From Bacteroidales bacterium (GTDB lineage Bacteria; Bacteroidota; Bacteroidia; Bacteroidales; ML635J-15): a stretch of 7,085 nt of DNA. Position 1 is the first letter of the stretch; every line of letters starts with the position of its first letter. The stretch spans positions 1 to 7,085 of the forward strand of contig JAQVEY010000121.1 in assembly GCA_028697515.1 (NCBI GenBank), written 5' to 3'. Below are positions 1-6,500 of the stretch, piece after piece. The notes below the pieces were generated by a model. That model did no database searches, was not told the DNA's origin, and worked only from the letters and a program-made list of their open reading frames with translations. The position numbers were made by a program, and so were the translations under genes.

Positions 1-671
1 TCATAAATTATTTCAGGAGGATTTTGTCCGTTAAAACTTGCAGGTGTTCCATTTTCAAATGTCCATATCCACTGGCTTATCGGATTTGTAGACTCGTCTG
101 TGAATATAACACCTGAGTTTATAGGAATAACCAGCGGACTTCCAGAGAATTGAGCTATAGGCCAGTCTTCAGGACAAGCATTTTGTTGAGGCCCTAAAGA
201 AACAATTGTAGTAATATTATCTAGCGGAGTTTCTGTGCTATTCCAAATAACCGAACGATCTGGTTTTATCAATATAGTTTCAGGGAAAGACTCTACTCCA
301 TAATAAGATAAAACTGGTGTTGAGCCGTTTTCGCCACTCACTAATGGTACTATAATACCTAATTCTTCTCTCAAATTAGTTACCACAGCATCGCTGGTCG
401 AACTATTATACAATCCAATCACAATAAGCTCAAATTCATTGCAACCAAAGCTTTCATATATGTTATTTAACGTCGGGATAGACGCTTCACATGAGCCTCA
501 ACCCTTTAGCAGAAACTCAACATACACATATTTACCCTGATCCAGATATGTAAATAAATTATGCTCAACGCCATCAATATCAGTAACGGTAAAATCTTCA
601 GCTTCTGTTGGCTGAGCAAAAGTAACAACCGAAACCAGAAGGATAAAAAAACTTAGAAATAATTTCTTCAT
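1..671 (-). CDS. Secreted thioredoxin-like (redoxin) protein with PKD domain; in-frame UGA at the active-site Cys position, probable selenoprotein; partial (3' end outside window)
   Basis: Reading from ATG at 671 gives 223 codons to the window edge, with one in-frame TGA (codon 58). Residues 1-19 form a signal peptide (MKK, hydrophobic core, TFA before Gln20). Residues 25-155 look like an AhpC/TSA-redoxin thioredoxin fold. A beta strand (VYVEF) leads into LLKG-[UGA]-GSC at 54-61, in register with the family's FxxxWCGPC. It is followed by the helix EASIPTLNNIYESFG and by GVESFPETILI, whose Pro130 sits where the cis-proline belongs. Residues 168 onward (TDEST, WIWTFENGTPAS, QNPPEIIY) resemble a PKD domain, as in Bacteroidota T9SS substrates; a C-terminal sorting domain may lie beyond the edge. 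The frame is open for 165 codons after the TGA. Family knowledge suggests an exported thiol-disulfide oxidoreductase or peroxidase-like protein; its substrate is unknown. The gene has its own gap and promoter-like element, so it is probably not part of the yihY operon. The alternative is a pseudogene or sequencing error turning Cys TGT/TGC into TGA. Confidence 0.82.
469..486 (-). promoter_or_regulatory. Hairpin just downstream of the UGA, candidate SECIS-like element
   Basis: In the mRNA the sequence AGCGUC-UAUCCC-GACGUU can form a 6-bp stem (including one G-U pair) with a 6-nt loop. The loop begins 18 nt after the UGA. This lies in the distance range described for bacterial SECIS elements, which sit inside the coding region directly after the Sec codon. 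The loop lacks the G usually found among its first two bases, so this is not a canonical match. A stem this short can also arise by chance. Confidence 0.3.
498..500 (-). other. In-frame UGA, probable selenocysteine codon (Sec58) in a UxxC redox motif
   Basis: The TGA lies between GGT and GGC and is followed by TCA and TGT, giving Gly-[UGA]-Gly-Ser-Cys61. In thioredoxin-fold proteins the missing residue is the attacking cysteine of CxxC. Selenocysteine replacing exactly this cysteine is an established pattern in bacterial selenoproteins. UGA ends nadC (1676-1678) and the DUF4783 gene (2518-2520) in this window, which argues against a genome-wide reassignment to Trp or Gly. The decoding as Sec is inference, because no selA, selB, selC or selD is present here. 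Confidence 0.65.
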
Positions 672-704
672 AATACTTATTTAATATTATTAACAGAATT
701 TATC

Positions 705-712
705 CAAAAATA
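705..712 (-). promoter_or_regulatory. Candidate Bacteroidota -7 promoter element (TATTTTTG) for the redoxin gene
   Basis: On the minus strand TATTTTTG fits the Bacteroidota -7 consensus TAnnTTTG exactly. It lies 33 bases upstream of the ATG at 671, which would leave a short leader of roughly 25-30 nt. No TTTG-type -33 element is seen at the usual spacing, and the surroundings are very AT-rich, so a chance match is possible. If real, it gives the redoxin gene transcription independent of yihY. Confidence 0.4.
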
Positions 713-743
713 ATTAAAATAATAATATAAATCTTTGTTTAGA

Positions 744-1676
744 CTATTTTTTTGAGATTTTATTTTCTCGGCTAAAAATGCTTACATTAAGTTCAAAGCC
801 CAAAATAAGAGCCAAAGATGAAATGTAGAAAAGCATCATAACAACAATAACAGTTCCAATAGAACCATAGAGTTTATTGTATTGTGCAAAATTATTTACA
901 TAATAAGAAAACCCTATTACGGTTATAATTTGAAGAAAAGTAGCGAAGATGGCTCCAGGAGTAATAAAACGAAAGCGACTTCTTTTAGCAGGAGCTAAAT
1001 AATATAAAAATGAAATAGCTAAAAAATATAACCCAACAATCAATATCCATTTAAGAAGTCCAACTAAGAAGAAAACAAAACCACTTTCATTCATTACTGG
1101 GTGGTTACTTATAAAACCTACAAATACATTATTTCCAATAATAATCAATGATATTGCAAGCATTAGCAATAGACTTAATATTAAAACTAATAATAAGGAA
1201 ATAAGTCTGATACTTAAATCACTTCTGGTTTCGAAATGATGATAAGTTGTATTAAAAGCCTCTATCATAGCCATAACTCCATTTGATGAGAAAAACAACA
1301 TCAATAAAAAACCTATTGACAAAATACTGCTTCGTTGATTCATAATAGTATCAGATATCGTCTCATACATCAACGAGTAAGCATTATCTGGCAACACTTC
1401 TGCGAGAACAGAAAACAATTCGTATTGGAAATTCTCAACCGGTATAAATGGGATTAAACTAAAAAGAAAAATAAGTGCAGGGAACAATGATATGAACAAA
1501 TTAAATGCTACCGATGATGCTCGCATAGAAACAGAACCTTTAAGAATGCCCTTAAAAAAGAATGAACCGACATAATATAAAGAGTAGCCTTTAAAACCGG
1601 GCAAGATAATGTGGTTAGTTAAAGATTTAAGTATTAAATCTAGTTTATTGATAAGATTTTGTATTTTTTTTCCCAT
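744..1676 (-). CDS. YihY/BrkB family inner-membrane protein
   Basis: This 310-residue polytopic membrane protein has the family's usual length and about six membrane helices (near 56-78, 116-137, 157-181, 200-227, 240-262 and 272-296). Recognisable family stretches are RASSVAFNLFISLFPAL at 52-68, FFSSNGVMAMIEAFN at 128-142, YYLAP at 225-229 with a basic loop KRSRFRF after it, ITPGAIFAT at 238-246, and YNKLYGSIG at 266-274 followed by the last helix ending GFELN. The family was once labelled ribonuclease BN or virulence factor BrkB; the RNase BN label was a misassignment, and the transport or other role remains unsettled. The ATG at 1674-1676 overlaps the TGA of nadC by one base (TGATG), so translation is probably coupled to nadC. 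The stop is TAG. No frameshift is seen, and the cytoplasmic N-terminal extension of about 50 residues is typical. Confidence 0.93.
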   Translation of the reverse strand: MGKKIQNLINKLDLILKSLTNHIILPGFKGYSLYYVGSFFFKGILKGSVSMRASSVAFNLFISLFPALIFLFSLIPFIPVENFQYELFSVLAEVLPDNAYSLMYETISDTIMNQRSSILSIGFLLMLFFSSNGVMAMIEAFNTTYHHFETRSDLSIRLISLLLVLILSLLLMLAISLIIIGNNVFVGFISNHPVMNESGFVFFLVGLLKWILIVGLYFLAISFLYYLAPAKRSRFRFITPGAIFATFLQIITVIGFSYYVNNFAQYNKLYGSIGTVIVVMMLFYISSLALILGFELNVSIFSRENKISKK

Positions 1677-2521
1677 CAGACTGCCTTCAGACTTAAATCA
1701 AGACTTTTAATTTGATGAGTTAATGCTCCTACAGAAATAAAATCAACTCCGCATTCAGCATAATCTCTGAGATTTTCATAATTAATTCCTCCGCTTGATT
1801 CAGTTTCGAATCTTCCATTAATCATTTCAACTGCAAGCATGGTATCCTGAATATTAAAATTATCGAGCATGATTCTATTCACTTTTCCAATACGCAAAAC
1901 CTCTTTCACATCTTCAAGCGAACGCGTTTCAATCTCTATTTTCAAATCCAGATTTTTATCTTTTAAATACTTTTCAGCATTTAATATTGCTTTTTCAATT
2001 CCACCAGCATAATCAATATGATTATCTTTGAGCATTATCATATCAAATAAACCGATACGATGGTTCATCCCTCCCCCTATCTTCACAGCTTCTTTTTCTA
2101 TAAGTCTCATTCCTGGAGTTGTTTTTCGCGTATCGAGTATTTTTGTTTTGTAGCCTTTAAGTTTATTAACGTATTTTGAAGTTTCGGTTGCAATTCCACT
2201 CATTCTCTGCATGAAGTTTAGTATTGTTCTCTCTGCAGCAAGAATATCAAGTTGTGGACCTTCCAGAGTAAAAACAATGTCCCCGGGATTAATTTCTGCT
2301 CCGTCATTGATATAAATATCCAAGTTTAGATTTTGAGAATAATATTTGCAGACTGCTCTAGCAACTTCAACTCCTGCAATTATTCCTATTTCTTTTACAA
2401 GTAAATTAGCTTTACCCCGAACAGACTTATTAATACAACATAAAGAGGAATGGTCACCGTTGCCAACATCCTCTTTATAAGCGTTTTCTATTAAAGATAA
2501 CAAATATTTTTCGGGAATCAT
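1676..2521 (-). CDS. nadC: Nicotinate-nucleotide pyrophosphorylase (carboxylating), quinolinate phosphoribosyltransferase
   Basis: This cytoplasmic enzyme of de novo NAD synthesis converts quinolinate and PRPP to nicotinate mononucleotide, CO2 and pyrophosphate. The 281-residue protein is full length for the family. Visible motifs in order are EDVGNGDHSS at 17-26, AERTILNFMQRMSGIAT at 96-112 (substrate-binding Arg98), LDTRKTTPGMR at 129-139, the GGGMNHRIGLFDMIMLKDNH block at 149-168 with its basic quinolinate and phosphate-binding residues, IEIETRS at 195-201, MLDNF at 218-222, ESSGGI at 241-246 and SVGALTH at 263-269. The last two form the phosphate-binding end of the barrel. The ATG at 2519-2521 overlaps the stop of the DUF4783 gene as ATGA, and the TGA stop overlaps the yihY start. 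The three genes are therefore probably co-transcribed and translationally coupled. nadA and nadB are not in the window. Confidence 0.97.
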   Translation of the reverse strand: MIPEKYLLSLIENAYKEDVGNGDHSSLCCINKSVRGKANLLVKEIGIIAGVEVARAVCKYYSQNLNLDIYINDGAEINPGDIVFTLEGPQLDILAAERTILNFMQRMSGIATETSKYVNKLKGYKTKILDTRKTTPGMRLIEKEAVKIGGGMNHRIGLFDMIMLKDNHIDYAGGIEKAILNAEKYLKDKNLDLKIEIETRSLEDVKEVLRIGKVNRIMLDNFNIQDTMLAVEMINGRFETESSGGINYENLRDYAECGVDFISVGALTHQIKSLDLSLKAV

Positions 2522-2919
2522 TCTTCTTCTATACGCATTTGATGAATAAGTGGTTTTCCGCCTTCTTCTTTAACTAAAAAGTAAACTCTATATATTTTAC
2601 CAGCTATAGTTTCAAGATTTCCTATCGCATACTGAGCACCTTCTTTTCCTCCCTGATGTAACAAAGTAAATGATTTAGTCTTGTTTTTATCAAAGAAACT
2701 CTTTAATATTTGCTCAGCTTGTTGTTTACTATACACATCATCTTTATCAAGTATTACAAGTTCTACAGATGAATTAAAAAACTTTGCTAATTCTGTTGCA
2801 TTTCCAACTTTCATTGCGTCAAAAATCTTTGGAGGAATATCAAATATCGGGAATGCAGAAACTCCTGAGAAACTCAGAACCAGAATTGCAAGAATTAATA
2901 AATTTTTAAACTTTTTCAT
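2518..2919 (-). CDS. DUF4783 family secreted protein, NTF2-like, function unknown
   Basis: This small protein of 133 residues has a clear signal peptide: MKKFKN, a hydrophobic stretch to about 17, and SGVSA before Phe23. The mature part of about 110 residues should therefore act in the periplasm or at the outer membrane. It starts FPIFDIPPKIFDAMKVGNATEL, has a helix then strands (ELAKFFNSSVELVI, YSKQQAEQILKSFFDKN, FTLLHQGGKEGAQYAIGNLE, IYRVYFLVKEEGG) and ends in HQMRIEEE. This order of helices and strands and the YAIGNL pattern fit the Bacteroidota DUF4783 family, which has an NTF2/SnoaL-like fold with no established biochemical role. It leads the nadC-yihY operon and overlaps nadC by 4 bp (ATGA). 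Genes of this family are often found beside nadC and rlmH in Bacteroidota, as I recall. No catalytic residues can be named. Confidence 0.85.
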   Translation of the reverse strand: MKKFKNLLILAILVLSFSGVSAFPIFDIPPKIFDAMKVGNATELAKFFNSSVELVILDKDDVYSKQQAEQILKSFFDKNKTKSFTLLHQGGKEGAQYAIGNLETIAGKIYRVYFLVKEEGGKPLIHQMRIEEE

Positions 2920-3050
2920 TATTTATATTTTCTATTAATTAGTTAATAATTTTCCAACGCTGTACAAAAACCAAACCAAATAATTTACTGCGAAGATATA
3001 AATAATTTCATTCTTTTAAAGTATCTTTATGCTCAAAATTTATCATAATT
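2920..3050. promoter_or_regulatory. Divergent intergenic region between the DUF4783-nadC-yihY operon and rlmH
   Basis: These 131 bp are very AT-rich and must hold the start signals for both directions. On the plus side TATCTTTA at 3022-3029 is a near match to the Bacteroidota -7 consensus TAnnTTTG, 21 bases before the rlmH ATG, but it has no convincing -33 partner. On the minus side three closely spaced TTTG words (2963-2980, read on the minus strand) could supply a -33 element for the DUF4783 operon, but no good -7 follows at the usual distance. No hairpin terminator or riboswitch-like structure is apparent. No Shine-Dalgarno sequence precedes either start, as is common in this phylum. Confidence 0.35.
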
Positions 3051-3524
3051 ATGAATATCTGTCTTTTGGCTGTCGGCAAAACTGATTTTAACTTTGTAAA
3101 TACAGGGACAGAAGAGTATTTTAAACGTGTTAAACGCTATGTAAATTTCGACTTCAGAGTAATCAAAGACATTAAAAACTCTAAAAATATTGATAATAGT
3201 CTTCAAAAACAATTAGAAGGAGAGAAAATCATTTCAAATATTACTAATAATGATATTATCGTTTTGCTTGATGAGAACGGAAAAGAAATGAACAGCAAGA
3301 TTTTTTCAGGTTTTATTCAAAAACAAATGAATAATTCTGTTAAGAATCTAGTATTTATAATAGGAGGAGCTTACGGTTTTTCAGAAGAAGTATATAAAAG
3401 AGCTAATTATAAAATTTCTCTTTCACAGATGACTTTTTCACATCAAATCATACGACTTATTTTTGCTGAACAACTCTACAGAGCTTTCAGTATAATTAAT
3501 AATGAACCTTATCATCATGAATAA
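3051..3524 (+). CDS. rlmH: 23S rRNA (pseudouridine1915-N3)-methyltransferase RlmH
   Basis: RlmH is a SPOUT-class methyltransferase that uses S-adenosylmethionine to methylate pseudouridine 1915 in helix 69 of 23S rRNA on the assembled 70S ribosome. The 157-residue length is standard. Visible family features are the N-terminal MNICLLAVGKT, IVLLDENGKEMNSKIFSGFI at 70-89, the cofactor-binding knot with FIIGGAYGFSEEV at 102-114, SLSQMTFSHQIIRLIFAEQLYRA at 123-145 and the conserved C-terminal tail YHHE. It is divergent from the DUF4783 operon. The following kinase gene begins inside its last codons, so the two are probably co-transcribed. Nothing is unusual in the protein. Confidence 0.97.
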   Translation: MNICLLAVGKTDFNFVNTGTEEYFKRVKRYVNFDFRVIKDIKNSKNIDNSLQKQLEGEKIISNITNNDIIVLLDENGKEMNSKIFSGFIQKQMNNSVKNLVFIIGGAYGFSEEVYKRANYKISLSQMTFSHQIIRLIFAEQLYRAFSIINNEPYHHE

Positions 3525-6500
3525 TAAAATTCACGGCAATATTAACCCCATCTATCTCATTATTTTAACTGTGTGTTTTGTAATATCAGTTTCAATAGCA
3601 TACCTAATCAAAACTGATAAAAATTCCGAAACCAAAGAAACTATTGATATTGAAAAAACCGAAAGAATACTTGAAGAAAAGTTTTTATATTTAAAAACCG
3701 AAACAGAAAACATTACAAAAAACATCTATCAGGAGAATTTTGATAAAGAGAATTTCTTTTATTCAGAATGTAAAGAACTTTTCGAAAAAAGTGAAATAGG
3801 TTTTTTCCATTACGAAAACAACAGATTAAAGTATTGGACAAGCAATAATATTCCTGTTCCAGTTAGTACAACTTACAGTTTCTTTGATACAACAATTATA
3901 AATCTGAATAATGGTTGGTATATGTGCCATGCCATTCAGAATGAAGATTCTCATATTGTCGGACTATATCAAATAAAAAAAGAATACAATTACGAAAATG
4001 ACATTATAAAAAACTCTTTCAGCAAATCACTAGAAATTGACGAAAGCACTACAATTGGTGTCAATCAAGTGAAAGGAGCCATAAAAGTCTGTTTTAATAG
4101 CGGAAATTCTTGTATTTATTTAACTACTAATGCTGAGGATATAAACACAGGTCCAAAACTAAGCATACAGGAAGCATCAGAAATTATCGCTTTTATACTG
4201 CTGGTTTTACTGATTGCACTGATTTGCGTATATTTCTCCGGAAAAAGTCATTTCTTTGCTAGCCTTTCCCCTATAATTATCCTTATTGTCTTATCATTTA
4301 TAAGATATCTGATGCTAAAAACAGGATTTACTCAGAACCTAAGCGATTTTGATTTATTTTGTCCTGAGCTTTTTGCAGAATCTTTCTGGTTACCTTCTTT
4401 AGGCGATTATCTGTTTAATGTCTTTGCATTTTTTATTTTCGCATTAACATTTTCAATTTATTTTAAACCACGATTTTCGGTTTTACCAAATTTATTCATA
4501 CGTAGTATTTTTAGCATTTCCATTTCTTTACTAATGTTTTTAGTCGGAAATTTTATATCTGATTTATTTTATGGTTTGGTTTGGAATTCTTCAATTTCAT
4601 TCTCTTTCGAAAACATTTTAAGTCTTAATATATACAGTTTAAGCGGAGTAAGTTTAATCGTTCTTATAATCTTAAGCTTTGTTTTGATATTTTACAGAAT
4701 AATCATATCCTTAAAAAATTATATTTCTGCTGTTCAATTTTCAGTATTTCTTTTGTTATTTCATGCTCTGTCGATTGCTTTTAACAAATCGGCAACGATA
4801 AATATAGAAACTAACCTCATTTGCACAAGTTTGTTTTTCATGCTCTGGTTAAGCTTAGGACTAATTTGTCTTAAAAAAGAAATAAACTATTTCTACACAT
4901 TTATTCTTGTAATAATAATTTCCTTATTAACATCAGAACATTTTTCGAGACTATCTAACCAAAAAGAGATTGATGCTTACAAAGTAATCACTTATAATCT
5001 GGCTGCAGAAAGAGATGTTGCTGCTGAGTTTTTTCTTATGAAAACCTATAATGAAATTAAAATAGATTCAGAACTAGCAGACAATATTATAAAGCAGAAT
5101 TTCGAAGGAATTAACAACAGAATTAACAATATTCTGCAATCGAAAAGATATTTTAACAAATATGAAACACAGACGACTATTTGTTTGTGTAAAGATAGTT
5201 TGCTTATCGAACCTGATATGGTTTCTGTAGATTGCTTTGAATTTTTCCGTAATCAAATTGATACTTACGGGATAATAATACCAGGAACAAATTTTTATTT
5301 CCTTGACAATCATAACGGAAGAATATCTTATTTGGGAGAGATAAGCACAAAATTGAAAGATTCTGTTTACATTAATCTGTATATTGAACTCAATTCAAAA
5401 ATTTTCAGCGAAGGGCTTGGTTATCCTGAAATGTTACTAGATAAAAAGCTAAGCGTTAAAAAAACTGCTAAAAAGTATAATTACGCCAAATATAACAAGG
5501 GCAGATTGATTTCGAGTAAGGGAGATTATAAATATCAATTTACATTAAAGCCTCAGGTAAACGATACTGCTGAATATTCGATTTATACCAGTGATGGTTA
5601 CATACATTTTAAATATCGCCCTGATGCAGAAAATATAATTATTCTGAGTAAACCTGACACACAATTCTCCAAAGAATTGGTCTCATTTACCTATATCTTT
5701 GTTCTACTATTCTTGATTTTCAATCTTCTCTGGTTATTCAAAAATCTTAAATCCATTTTCATTACCAAAGGGACAAGCCTTAAAGTTAAAATTCAGATAT
5801 CATTTGTATCAATTTTAGTATTATCACTCTTACTTACTGGCACAATCTCAATATATTTTATTGTTCAGGGTTACAAACAAAAACAACGTGAAGCAGTTCT
5901 TGACAAAACTCATTCGGTAATAGTTGAACTTGAACATAAAGTCGGCAATTTAGAAAAACTCAATTATGAGGATGCACAATATCTTAATACTTTGCTCGTA
6001 AAATTTTCAAATGTATTCTATACTGATATCAATCTTTATGATTTAAATGGATTACTTTTGTCTTCATCGCGTATCGAACTTTACGACAAAGGACTAAAAG
6101 GTAGATATCTAGATACAGAGGCTTATCGTCAGCTTTTAGTAAATAATGCAGGAACAGTAATTATTGACGAGAGCATAGATAATATAAATTATCTATCTGC
6201 CTATATTCCATTTAGAAATTACAATAACGAAATTATTGCTTATCTTAATCTCCCATATTTTGCCCGTCAGTCAGAATTTACCGAAGAAATTTCAAATTTT
6301 GTAATTGCATTTTCAAATATATTTTTGATTTTAATAATACTCTCTGTCGTAATATCGGTTTTTATTTCACGTCAACTAACACGGCCATTGGTACTTATTC
6401 AGGAAAAGATAAAATCAATGGATATAAAGAGAAAGGCCGAAAAAATAGTTTACAGTAAGAATGATGAATTGGGAGGACTAATACGAGAATATAATCGTAA

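Noticed and set aside
498..500. UGA read as Trp or Gly through an alternative genetic code
   Set aside because: UGA ends both the DUF4783 gene (2518-2520) and nadC (1676-1678) at the expected family C-termini, and tryptophans throughout the window use TGG. A genome-wide recoding does not fit.
672..743. Possible terminator between yihY and the redoxin gene
   Set aside because: The 72 bp are almost purely A/T with no GC-rich stem followed by a T-run. Only a promoter-like -7 word is supported.
2681..2938. Plus-strand open frame of 85 codons
   Set aside because: It lies antisense over the DUF4783 gene, whose signal peptide and family pattern are clear. The product has no recognisable features.
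5074..5313. Minus-strand open frame of 79 codons
   Set aside because: It is antisense to the second extracytoplasmic region of the histidine kinase, which reads continuously through here. No family resemblance is seen.
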